The position numbers were made by a program, and so were the translations under genes. From Neospora caninum Liverpool (lineage: Eukaryota > Apicomplexa > Conoidasida > Eucoccidiorida > Sarcocystidae): 64,000 nt of DNA. Below the pieces are notes generated by a model that ran no database searches, was not told the DNA's origin, and saw only the letters and a program-made list of their open reading frames with translations. The stretch is from positions 6,558,839 through 6,622,838 of the forward strand of contig NC_018395.1 in the NCBI RefSeq assembly GCF_000208865.1, read 5' to 3'. Below are positions 46,714-57,400 of the stretch, one piece after another; position 1 is the stretch's first letter; each line of letters opens with the position of its first letter.

Positions 46714-48537
46714 GGTGGCGTCGCAAGAAAGAGGAGAGGCGCAGAAACGAGGCGAGACGCGGAGGGACACTAGGAAGACCAGACGAGAAGAGTGGCCAGA
46801 CGGAGAAGAGGGGAGGAGACCAAGAAGGTGAGAGATGTCAAGGAGACGGAACCCGCGTGGCAAGAGAGGAGTGAACAGAACGCAGGAACGACTGCTGGGG
46901 CAGGAAGGAATCGTGGGGAAGGCGACCGTCCACCCCGAGGACAGGACCGAAACTCGAATCGAGGTGGGAGTCAGAAAGGAGAGAGGAAGCGAGCGCGCAC
47001 GAAACGAGAAGGTGAAGAAGAGACGGAAGGCAGACAACAGAGGGACGAAAAGGATGAGGGAGAACAGCGGGTGAGCGGGAGGAAAAGGAAAAGAGGGACG
47101 GAAAAAATGGCATCGGGGAAGGACGGCGAGAGCCGCAGCAGGGACAGGCGAGTTTTTGAGGAAGGCAGTTTGAATCGTCAGAGATTCCGCCGACACCAGA
47201 TGGCCTCTTAACGGCAACAGGACGCTCACAAGGAAGGCTCGATACCCGGGCAAAAGGGCGGAAAGGCCGCTGGCCGCACGGGAAGTCACCTGGTGCGAGA
47301 GTGAACCGAGAAGACAGGGACGATGGAGGGGGTAGATCCGCTGAGGCGACACACAGACACGTACAGGGGAGGACACACAAGAGGAAAGACCACTCACTTT
47401 TCCCCGACACAACCATTCTGGAGCAGTAAACAGGGCCGGAGTGAACTTTCCAACGGCTGCCGAGGGGGGAGATTACTGTCCCCTCATTGTCCACCCCCCA
47501 CGAGACACTTGCGAGTCAGTCGCCGGAAAGCGAGAACCCAGAGACGGGGCCGCACACCAAGAGCAAGTGCGTTCGAAAAGGGGCTCTGCATGGTCAGGCA
47601 GAAAACACTTTTGATTCCCGCGGAAGGCTTTCTTGCTGCTCCAGGTCTTCTGCCGCCGTTTCGATAGTGTGTGCTGGCGGATTTGACTAGGAGGAACGGA
47701 GTGCCGCAAGACCTTTTCCTGGAAAGGCGCCGGAACGAAAGCCCTATCGCGGGTATGCTCTGAAGTGTACGTACACCCTATTCGGAGGCTTGATGGCCAC
47801 GCAGTGCCGTCTCATCCTGTGCACCCGACACAACAAGCGGCCAACGAAGACAGGAATCTGTCCGCGCCCGTCTCCTTTTCCGCGGGACTTCACTGGGCTC
47901 GCACATTGCTGCATGCAGATCGCCTGGCTGGCGACAAAGCGTTTGGCAACGGCAGTGGAGTTTGCAACGCACCAGCGGCCAAGGTGACTCCCTGGGAAAC
48001 GCGAAACGAGGCTTCCTAGAGTGTCACTGCAGCGGTAGATGGTCGATCGAGGTCAGCGCATTCCAAGCGTTTGTTTTTCCGCTGTGTGTAATTCAGCGGC
48101 GTGCAGCCGGCAAGGCACTCTGCACACCCTCCTCAGCGCGTCACGGGAGAAACCGCAAGCTTTTCAGCACACTTTCCTTTCGTCGCCTTATTCACTGCAT
48201 GTGGACCCTCTCCTGAACGCTGAGGGACGCGGCCATCTTTCTTTGGATGCTCTGGGTGTGCGAGGCACAGTTTCTTCCACGCTTTTTCTGCCAGGGGAAA
48301 ACCTGCACTGACTTCCTTTTAGGTTACGGCGAGGATACGGGGTCGTCGTTCGGTTTCTGCGTTGCGGTACGAGTTCCTCTGCGTCCCTTGAACCTCCGGA
48401 GCGCTGCTTGAAAGCAGGAGCAAGTTTTTCGCCGCCAGGTTTTCTGTCCTGCGCACGCGGTGCACATCCGCGTGTCTCCCTCTCAGTCCTCGCTCGTCCT
48501 CTCCCATCCCTGAAGGGTGGCCCTCGTCTCTGTTCTC

Positions 48538-48637
48538 NNNNNNNNNNNNNNNNNNNNNNNNNNNNNNNNNNNNNNNNNNNNNNNNNNNNNNNNNNNNNNN
48601 NNNNNNNNNNNNNNNNNNNNNNNNNNNNNNNNNNNNN
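48538..48637. other. Assembly gap of exactly 100 N
   Basis: One hundred consecutive N, the conventional filler for a gap of unknown length. True distance and content are unknown. Confidence 0.99.
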
Positions 48638-48695
48638 CTCATTTTAAAGCGCCTGTCACCCTTGGTTCCGCTTGGAGCTCTTGTGTGTGGATCGT

Positions 48696-48743
48696 CGTCT
48701 CCCCCCGCTCTCCGTCTTTCCGCCGTTCTAGCGGTCGCGTCTC
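48696..48743 (-). promoter_or_regulatory. Two inverse GAGACG motifs just upstream of the TOM1-like gene
   Basis: CGTCTC occurs at 48696-48701 and 48738-48743, 75 and 33 bp upstream of the ATG at 48771. The reverse complement GAGACG is the core of the known T. gondii promoter heptamer. Close spacing is suggestive, but the region is CT-rich, which raises chance occurrence. Confidence 0.25.
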
Positions 48744-48770
48744 CACTCTTCCGCTTTTCGATCGCCCCCC

Positions 48771-51434
48771 ATGCCCGACCCTGCAGGTGGAGCGTTGATC
48801 TGGGCGTCTCCAGCCCCGACGTGGCTGCTTGGTTTGGCGAGTGCCCTCTTTTTCCTGTTGGCGTCCTTCTCCTTTTCGCAATGTCGGCAGAAACGCCGCG
48901 CAGCTTCGTCTCTCTCGGGCCACTCGCCCTCTGTGTCTTCGGCCTCGCTGTCGACCAACTCGCACCTGCCTTCGCGTGAGCTCCCGAGCGACCGCAGCGC
49001 CCTCTTCTCCTCCCCGCCTGTGTACCCCTACGGCCGGGAGGGCCGAGGACGCATGCGGAGGTATGTCAACTTCTTCTCTTCTCTCTCCAGCGAGCGAGCG
49101 TCGTCTTCGCAACTCTTCACCTTCGATGGAGCCTCAATGCGAACGAAGATCCTTTCTCTCGTCACTCTCGCCTCGCTGCTCCGGTCTCTGCTACTGCTTC
49201 TCCAACTCCTCGTGCCTCTCGGCCATGCTCCCTTCTCGTTCGCGAGGCCCGACACGCCGACCCCTGCGGGGATGGCATTCGCCGTCCTCTCAGAAGAGCT
49301 CGGCGGTCCTCGCCACCCTTGCTCGCAGTCGCCGCTCTCGTCTTCCTCGCCTCTCTCGTCTTCCTCTCCGCTCTTGTCTTCCTTGCCCCTTCCTGCTGCG
49401 CAGGCGGTCGCCAAGGAGTCGGGGGAAGCGCCGGTCGCCACTCGCCTCGCGTCTGGTTCTCTCTCCTCTCTGACGATCCCCCCGGTAGGTTCCTTTGCGG
49501 CTGCGTCCGCCTATCAATCGCCTGCTCCCCCAACATCCCAGGGCGCTTCGTTGTCTCTTCGGGCCGGAACCCCGTCCTCACGCCCGCCGCCCCCCGACTC
49601 CAGACGGCCTTCTGCCTCTTCAAACGCTTCGCTTTTCAACCCGAACCCGCTCTGGCTGCGGACCGTTGTGCGCTCCTTGCCACCCATGCTGTGCATCAGC
49701 GTGTACGGCCTTCTCGTTCTCTTTCTCATTGACCTCTCCAACGCGACGTCGCTCCACGGACACGCCACGTTCTGGTGGGTCGTCTCCAGCTACGCGTCGC
49801 TGCTGCTCGTCTGGGTGCTCTTCTTCTCGGTGGCGGCCATGGCGCTCGAACACAACACAAGCGCCGAGGCGCATCTCTTTGCCAGGTGAGTCAAGCAGGC
49901 AAACAGCCGTACAGAGAACAGCGCGGCCTCGGAGCCAGTGACCACGCACAAAAAAGCAAAGACTGCGAGCGAGATGGAGAGAGAAAGCGACTCCACGCCT
50001 GCACGGGCTCTGAGCCTCCAGGCCGATATGGTTTCGGGTGTCTCGGGCAACTTCCCGCTCGTCCTTGCGCGGCCTCTGCGCTTTCGCTACTTGCCGCCCG
50101 ACGCCTTTCGACTCTCCGTCGTTCCCGCCTCGCCGCTGCCTGCGTGATTGTGTATACAACCCCCGCCCTCATCGGCCTGGTCCTTGGGAATCCTCCATGT
50201 CACTGTTCTTGTCTCTGTCGTGGCCTCTGTGTGGGGCGCGCTCGCCGAGTTGTCTCTCGGGGGTGTGCGTTTTCGTCGGGTAATCTTTGTCAAGTATCGT
50301 CGCATTCGTTTCTTTGTCCCGTCTCGCCGTCGTTCCCTCTGCCATCCTTCGTTTTTCTCTCGTTGTCAGCTGGTTGTCTGTGTCTGACCGTTCCTTGATG
50401 GTGAACACGTTTTCTCTCACTCCCCTCTGTCCCGGTTTCCCGCCTCCACGTCGCGCTCTTGATGCGTTCGTTTCCTCAGATGCTCGGCGATTCTGCTCGG
50501 CCTCTCGTTCTCTGTCCTCGCTGTCGCCTGGGGCTTCTTCGGTCGGCGCGTTCTGCGTCAGCTGTCAGCGCGGGAGGCGTCGCCCTACGCCTTTCCGCCT
50601 CTGGCGTGCCCGAGACAAGATCCCGACTTGCAGTCGCAGTTTCCGCTCCATTCGTCGGATTTCCCTCCCCAAGCCCTGCTTTCGGCGCAGGCTCTGAATC
50701 ACAACTACGCCGCCTACTGGCCGCCGCGTCTTCCGGTGTCTCTGCCCAAGGGCGAGAGAGGTGACGAAGAGGAGCGCATCCGAACTGACCTCATGCAGCC
50801 CCGCCCGGCTCTTGGGTATGAAGGCTTCGAGTACCACAGAGCGCCCGACTACCCCTTCGATGCCTACTACTGTGAGGCGTGTTCCGCTGCTCATTGCGAA
50901 CGGGAGACGGACGGCGGCGGTTGGCTGAAGCGGTACTTTCCCCTCGTCCATTTCTTGCTCTTCAGAGACACAGGTCGACGCGAGTCTCATGACGCGCGAG
51001 ACGCGCAAATCAGTCCGGGCCGCCCGGCGTTGTCCGCCTCGGCCCCTTCCTTCTGGGCGTCGTTGCCGTGTCTACGGCCCAGAGGGCAAGGCGAGGAGCC
51101 TGGACAGGCGTGGAGAAGACTGCGCAGACTCACGCTGTTGTGCCCGCCGCTCCTTCTCCTGCGCGGCGTGTACCTCCTCCTGGTGGGAACCGAGGTTCTG
51201 CCGCACTACTACCCGACGTCGGCAGCCTTCGCCAAGCACAAGGAAAGCTTCGACGTCTCCCTGTACCTGCTCACCGAGTTCGTCCCTCTGACCTTGCTGG
51301 TCTTTGCGTTCGCCGCGAACGAGCGGAAGAGGAAACCGCAGAGCGATGAAGACCTCGACGAAGACGACGACGAATCCCACCTTCCGAGCCAAAGCACAGA
51401 AGAGGAAGACGACGAGGACGAGGAACGGGACTAA
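48771..51434 (+). CDS. Seven-helix membrane protein resembling THH1/TOM1/TOM3
   Basis: Two exons, 48771-49885 and 50480-51434, joined at CCAG|GTGAGT and TTTCCTCAG|A with phase agreement, give 689 residues. Seven hydrophobic segments are visible: near 16-36, 127-149, a pair near 310-360 (MLCISVYGLLVLFLIDL and FWWVVSSYASLLLVWVLFF), one opening exon 2 (AILLGLSFSVLAVAWGFF), and two near the end (LLCPPLLLLRGVYLLLVG and LYLLTEFVPLTLLVFAFA). The order, the NHNYAAYWPP loop and the closing segment followed by a basic stretch (ANERKRK) recall plant THH1/TOM1/TOM3 proteins, whose last helix reads like LVEIVPSALVLF. Inserts between helices 2 and 3 and between 5 and 6 are Ser/Pro-rich and specific to this protein. 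The tail is acidic (poly Asp/Glu). Function of the family outside plants is unclear. The membrane protein is secure; the family call is moderate. Confidence 0.8.
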
Positions 51435-52817
51435 CGGGGCTACGTCTCTAACTAGAGGCTGAACGAGGGGAACTGCACACAACGGTTTCGATATCGAAAC
51501 CCTCTAACGGGGCCAGGAAGACGGACACGAGGCGCCAACGCAGGGAAACAGCAAGGCACACGGTGAACGAAAAATAGCTCCAAGATCCGTACGGGAAAAA
51601 CAAGAGACAGAGACAAGGACAGCGGTGCACTGACGCCTGGAGGCTCCAAATGCAGGAAGTCTAAGAGACGCAAAAAAAGCAGACGCAAAACACAGGCACG
51701 CGAGAGAACGTCAGGCGGGCACGTAGTCACCTACGTTCCGCTGAGGGCCTCAAACGTTCCGTGGAGGTTCACAGAGACGCGTGGGCTGCGTTGCTAGATG
51801 GCACGGGCGCGCATATCGTGTTGTCGACATGAAGTACACTTTGCTCGGGTGTCCTCTGAGGCTGTGCGGGCGGTGAGGGGTCCGTGTCACAGGAGGCGCA
51901 AGGCGATCTGGTTTCTTGGATGTTAGGATTCTTTCCACGAGACAGGAGGGGCGCAGTGCATCCTTCCGCCTGCTTCTTTCTACCCTTCCACCGTTCCAGA
52001 GGGCCGGGCAAAGGAGCAAATACCGAACTGCGTTTTCCCGGTCAAACGTGACGCGCTCGCTGCCCTACGTGCCTCGCTCGGCAATCTCCACCAGCCGTCT
52101 ACTCCTCTGTCGATCAGAGCGCTCTCGCTGCGAGAAGACTGCCCTCGTTCCGGCGTTTGGTTTCTCTTTTCCGCAGTGACGTAATTGGTCAGGCGTTGTG
52201 TCGTCTTTTGCTCCTGGATCTGGGCGCATCCAGGTTTCACGTTTACGTCAGCTGGTTCCCTTCTCTTCGCCTGGCGCTGTGACGGTGGCACGAACGCTTT
52301 TCTTCGTTTTTCTCTTTTCAGTTGCGCGGCGGGGCGTCTTGCAGCCCAAAGACGTGGCGGGGCGCGGAGACAAGAGCTCACCGACCCTGTAGCTCGCGCT
52401 TTGTGTCATTGAGTGTGATCTGTGCAGTGAAACGCTCAGCGGCCTGTACACCGTAGTTGAGACACGTTTTCCCGAGCAAGGATAAGGTGCGTCTGAGAGT
52501 ATGTGGCACATGGGAGAATGAATTTGGTCGTCAAACAATGCCGCTTTCGAATCCAACGGACAGGTTCACGCACGGGAGCCAGAACCTTGAGACCTGAGTG
52601 TGGCGTATCCACAATTTTGCAGTGTGTACACATGATCACGTCACCACAAAGTCAAGGATTCGCAGCCGTAGCCTTTTTGCTTGCGTCAGCGATCACATGC
52701 CTGTGGAGGCAGGGAACATGTTCACGGGCAGCATAAAACACCTTTCCCCACCCGTTTCCGGTTTTTCCGGACCCACGCTCCCGATTCGGACGCTACGCCT
52801 CTCCTCGCGCAGCTTAG

Positions 52818-52863
52818 GCACTGTGCAGAGAAAACCCCAAGCACTGTGCCGAGAAAACCCCAA
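52818..52863. repeat. Tandem duplication of a 23-bp unit
   Basis: The unit starting GCACTGTGC and ending GAAAACCCCAA is repeated twice back to back (52818-52840, 52841-52863) with one A/C difference at the tenth base. Confidence 0.85.
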
Positions 52864-52890
52864 AGCGCCTTTGTAGTAAAACGTTTCTCA

Positions 52891-52907
52891 CCCCCCCCCC
52901 CCCCCCC
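52891..52907. repeat. Homopolymer run of 17 C
   Basis: Seventeen uninterrupted C bases lie about 140 bp downstream (in minus-strand sense) of the stop at 53045. Such runs are length-polymorphic and prone to sequencing error. Confidence 0.9.
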
Positions 52908-53044
52908 GCGCGAGTCTGAACAGCACTGGGGGGCGTGCGCCCGCCAACCCGGAAACACGAGCTTTCCGTCGCCACGCATTTCCCTTCGGCAGAAACGCCG
53001 CTGCAGCCGCCAGGTGCCCTTCCGCGTTTCGGCGTTTTCCCTGG

Positions 53045-54806
53045 CTACTTCGGCAACAGGTTTGAGCTGCTGAGGCGCGCGATGGCCTCTGCAACCCGCG
53101 CGCTCAGCGCCACAGAGCTGGGCGGAAGGGCATCGAGCGAAATGTCGATTTCTTTCTCGCCGGCGCCAGCCTCGCTTTCACACTCAGAGCTCGACTGGCG
53201 AGACGACGCGTGTGTCGATGTGGGCTGCGGCGGGTTCTGGCCAGTCTCTCCAGCTCCCCGTGCGGGTGTTGCCTGGCGTCCCGCGGCAGGCTTGTGAACG
53301 CGCCTTTCCAGGGCGCGACTAAAGTCTCTGCTTTGAAACGCACCGTGGCTGTTTCCCGGACTGAAGACGGTGGGGTTTCCGGTGGCTGAAGAGAGACGCT
53401 GTTTCGCTCCATCGACAAGCGACAAGAACACAGAACAAGACGGCGTCCCGCTGTCTCGGTCGGGCTCCGTGCAGGCCGTGGGCGCTTGACCGTCTACGAG
53501 GGACCTCTGGAAACGTCCGAAATCACACCGAGTTCCCAGTTCGAGCAGGCGCTCGGCCTCCCGTAAGGCCGCAGTCTGCATATCGTCTTCCTCGCCCGTC
53601 GAGACAACTCGTCCTGCCTCCGGTGTCGCTGCCAGGAATGTGTCCTTCTCTCCGGAACCGGTTGGCCTGAGCGGGGTCTGTCCCTTGGCGTTTTTGTCTT
53701 GGGACGCAAAGGCTTCAGAAACCCGCTCGCGGCCAGTGCTGTTCGCTTCGCCGCGCCCTCGTTCCCGCAAGACGAAGGGCAGAGCCTGAGACGAAGAGGC
53801 CGATCCCTCCCCTCTCTCGTGGTGCGAACGCGGAACGCCGAAACGAAAAAGCGGTTTCCACGGATCTCCACGGCCTCCCCTCTCGCCTGCGGGACATCGC
53901 GAGGTGCCCTGAGCAACGCTGTGGACGCCACGACGGGTGGCGAGCGCCTGGTGCTCTGTTTGGTGAGACGCCGGCGATGCCTCAGACGCCGAGGGCCTCC
54001 AGCTGTCCAGGGCATCAACAGACCTGCGCCGTGAACCTGTCCACCTGAAAGACACTCCTGTCCCTCTTTCCGGGTCCGGCCTTTCGCTAGACGATCCGCG
54101 AACTGGAGCACGACCGCGACGAGACTTGCTCGCCTCCTCCTGAACGGGAGGGGCTACCCGGAAGGCCGTGCCCGAGTGAAGACATGGCCGAGGCGACTTC
54201 CAAAGAGATGCAGAGGGTCGGGAAGAGGAGCACTCGGCAACGCTACTCGCAATGTGTTGCGCGTCCTCGTAGTCTCTGCACGCGTTCGCGTTTTCAGTTT
54301 CCACCGTCGCCGCACTGTCCTCCCTACTTCCCTCCCCTCGCGAGTTCCCGGCAGCGCGGTTCCTGCCGTCAACCGGCGCGGGCCGTTGAGAGGCGAGGCG
54401 CGCGTCTCTCCCTGGGCTCGCGACCTCCGGTCGCGGGCGGTGCCTCAACAGCGCTCGCCAGGCGCTCGGCTTCTGCCGATTCGGTGAATGCGCAGAGTGG
54501 GCCTTCGCCTGAACGGCACGCGGCGACCCACGCCGTTCGCTGGACAGCGGCCGAGGTTTGGCGCGCGTAGTCTGGGTGCAAGGCGAAGGCGCGGAGGACG
54601 AAGCCGGCGCGGCCCTCTGCGCACGAGACGCCGGTTTCGAGGGTACGGAGCCGGGATGCGCCCCGCGCGTGCTTGAGGAGGCAGGCGTCGCAGGCAGTGG
54701 GCGAGGAGGAAGGCGAGACCCGATGGAAACCGTGGAGGCCTGACGTGAGGGCAAGTTTCGAAGGAGGTCGACGAGGCGACAGTTTTCTTCTTGGAGAACG
54801 CGGATC
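53045..54806 (-). CDS. Hypothetical Ser/Arg-rich protein, large 3' exon
   Basis: A 587-codon open exon begins after the acceptor CTTCCTTGGCAG at 54807 and ends in a stop at 53045. It opens with a short amphipathic helix (IRVLQEENCRLVDLLRNLPS) that could form a coiled coil. The remainder is Ser/Arg/Pro/Gly-rich and predicted disordered, ending in another helix (ALSARVAEAIARLSSSNLL). The open frame continues upstream to 55243, but that part reads like intron: Phe/Ser/Leu-rich with no conserved look. The exon needs two bases from a preceding exon. A donor (GTATGT) after GAGATTG at about 55222 would supply them in one frame, but I could not confirm it. No family recognised. Start unresolved. Confidence 0.55.
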
Positions 54807-55618
54807 CTGCCAAGGAAGAGTTTCGCTGGGAACATCAAGCCCAGACGGCCAGCGCCCACAGCGCAGAGAGCAGGGGAGCTTCCCAACGTGAACACCGAAC
54901 GCCGCTCAACGCACTTCACATGATGGCCACGAAAAGCGCAAGTGAACCACCAAACGCTCGCAACACGAGGCGCATACGGGTTGGGGTGACTAGGCGACGC
55001 GGGGGCGAAAACAGACACCACATATGCGCTTGGAACGAAATTCGATGAAAACGGAGTTGCACGTTCTTCCCAGGAGAAGGCACCCCGAGACAGGACCAAC
55101 CCAAGTCCAGCAGAAAGAGAGAAACTGAAGCGGCCTATCAAGGAAGAGAAGTGAGCCTGGCGGAGGCAACAGGCCAAACGGTGCAGGGGACGGAAGACCA
55201 AAGGAAACGACGCTGACATACCAATCTCCTGCTCGTAAAACACGCGAGAGAGGCAGGGAGCTCAAACGGGGACAACGAGATGATCTCGCGAAAAAAAAAT
55301 ACGCACGCGTCATACTACCCCCGACGTCTGCTCGACAGGCGAGGAGCCCCAAGGAGAACGTGGGGGTGGGGAGATCCGATTGACCAAAAAGTAGAAACGA
55401 CTGAACGCAAAGCCCGGGAAAACGGAGAGACTCAAGAGGCAGAGAAGGCCAAGGCAAGCAACCAGAGAAGCGAGGACGTTTCGGCTTACAGCGCGTCTGT
55501 CCCCGTTTCAGACTCCTTGTCGACTCCACTACAGGCCGCTGTCGCTGCGAGCACACGCACCATCGCACAGTTTGCCCCTTCTCACAGCGAAACCAACGCA
55601 AGCAAAACGTAGGAGCTC

Positions 55619-57263
55619 TCAAGGGTGTCCCTGACTCTCCACGCCGTTTGAGAGAGCCGTGAACTGGAGCGACGAGTGCGCAAATGCTCTTAAACAACCA
55701 GGCGGGGTAAGGCAGATGTTCGGCCCGAGACGGCTTTCAGTCTTGTAAGCACGGAGCGTTCTCGCGGTTTCCATAACGGTCACGAACAAGTCAAGCGGTA
55801 CCTCGGGCAGTTCCTGCCTCCCTCGCCCAGGGCGCTCAAGACCCTCAAGGGTCCGGGCCAGGTTCTGAGACAGAACTAGGAGTCGGCGTTGTTGTTCCGA
55901 GGACACTCTGAAGAGAGCAACGCACGTGTGACCCAGCGGTGGTTATAAAGCCATTCGCAAATGGAGCCGGGAGCCGCCCGCGCGCACGTCAAGACTGGAG
56001 ACGCAACGTGGAGCGGCGACAAACAGGCAAGCATCGAGTAACTCCACTTTTGCGCTCCGAGGAACGCTGAGAATGACCAGTTCAAAGGAAGAGCAGTTTG
56101 ATCTTGCAAGAGAAATCCGACAGAGAAACACACAGCTCAGTGGACGGATGCTTCCTCTATCTCTTGCAATATAGACTATGTATATATATATATATATATT
56201 TGTATGCGAATATGTGGATTTGGAAGTACGCTTTTCTTGGTATTCTTTCCGTTCGTGCGATGTGGCCGACACAGACGGAGATGCATTTTTGTGAGCGCAC
56301 ACGGTTTTTGAGACGAGCGATAGATGGCAAAGAGAAGCCTAGGTCAAGGAAACTTGCACCAGTGTGGCTTCACCCCTTACCGAGGGACCACACCCGGTCC
56401 CCCCACAGATGCTCGGTCCTTGTGTTTATTCTCCTCTCTTACGAAAACGGCGCTCTTGTTCAAAGGCTATGGATTCTTAGTCTCGACCTTCGCAGGGCTT
56501 TGCGGCCGTTCTGCTTCGAGACGTCGCTGGTTGGACAGCCTTGTGCGTTCCTAGCTTTGGCGTCTCGCAACTACCGCTTTTCGGAATATTCGTGCGGAAC
56601 AGACGCGGAGGCAGCTTGCCTTACGTGATAACTCTATTCACAGCGTCGTTGAGCAGGCTCTGGGCAACGCCTTGGAGCTCCTGAACCGTCGACTGTTGCT
56701 GCGCATTCAACTGTCCCAAAAGTCGTCGTGTCGTCCTCTCCTAGGACGCATCACCCAGCGAAGAATCAATATGGTAAACGAGGAAGAACCCGCGCGAGAA
56801 CGATGCAGTGAAGCGTTAACGCGCCTGGGACGTTAACACGGAACGAGAAGATCGCACCTAGAAAGTGCGTCTCTTTTCGAGTGTCGACAGAAATGCGCCG
56901 ATTGGGGTCCTCGCCGAGTGGGCGAGGCTTTCTATGGAGAGCCGGGTTGTTAGAAACGATGGTCCTTCATCTAAACCTTTCGTATCCAAGTGTGATTTCT
57001 GCTTGTTTTGGAGTTTCTACCTCGTTTTAGTGAGGCAGCAGAGAAACACCGCCATACATCAGCAAGGAAGCGCACACGGTGAGAAACTGCAATCGAACGC
57101 AAGAATACATTTCGAGCATCAACGGCCACGCGAGAGCCGGACGACGAACGCACCTGATGATGTAGACCAACAGCGCGGCCTTGAATGAGGCGTGTGATCT
57201 GAAAAGAAATAGCACGAAAAATGAGCCTCTGCTTTATAGAGCCTATTGATGGGCAAACTCACA
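55619..57263 (-). CDS. Helical protein exon cluster (hypothetical; weak Mediator Med10-like resemblance)
   Basis: Four exons chain in phase: an exon ending at 57263 (FKRFAEWRKN, donor GTGAGT), 57198-57154 (ITRLIQGRAVGLHHQ), 56740-56625 (RRLLGQLNAQQQSTVQELQG...) and 55907-55619, which ends at a stop. The protein is strongly helical and Gln/Leu-rich. The segment LLVLSQNLARTLEGLER followed by ELPEVPLDLFVTVMETARTL is arranged like the core of Mediator subunit 10 (helix, then VPLEVFEYIDQGRNP), but similarity is weak and without fixed residues. No in-frame ATG was found for the first exon before the neighbouring gene's stop at 57401. The cluster may therefore be the 3' half of that gene. Coding nature is well supported by splice phase; identity is not. 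Confidence 0.55.
56181..56199. repeat. TA microsatellite
   Basis: A run of nine TA dinucleotides lies in the last intron (55908-56624) of the helical-protein exon cluster. Confidence 0.85.
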
Positions 57264-57400
57264 TTCTTTCGCCATTCAGCGAACCGTTTAAAAGTAGGAC
57301 GATATGTGAAACGAGCAAACACAACGTATAAACAACCTATGAAAGGCAATATCGACTGTGATACAAAGAGTCGCGGGCAGGCAGTGTACGAGCCGTCGAA

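Larger units (their letters stand above)
46714..48770. other. Divergent intergenic region containing an assembly gap
   Basis: The deaminase (minus) and the TOM1-like gene (plus) are transcribed away from each other across these 2.1 kb, so both promoters should be here. No coding exon was recognised. The right part includes the 100-N gap, so sequence immediately upstream of the plus-strand gene is incomplete, and an upstream exon or start could be hidden. Confidence 0.5.
51435..53044. other. Convergent intergenic region
   Basis: 1.6 kb between the stops of the plus-strand TOM1-like gene and a minus-strand gene. It should hold both 3' untranslated regions. No coding exon was recognised. It contains a 23-bp tandem duplication and a C17 run close to the minus-strand stop. 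Confidence 0.55.

Noticed and set aside
46714..47412. Minus-strand open frame upstream of the deaminase ATG
   Set aside because: It is a Phe/Leu/Ser-rich CT-repeat translation typical of coccidian leaders; the family N-terminus starts at the Met before VVLGLVGPLQ.
48319..48798. Open frames running through the N gap
   Set aside because: They exist only because N codons cannot be stops.
54807..55243. In-frame upstream extension of the Ser/Arg-rich exon
   Set aside because: It reads like intron and leader sequence, and a good acceptor (CTTCCTTGGCAG) lies exactly where the helical segment begins.
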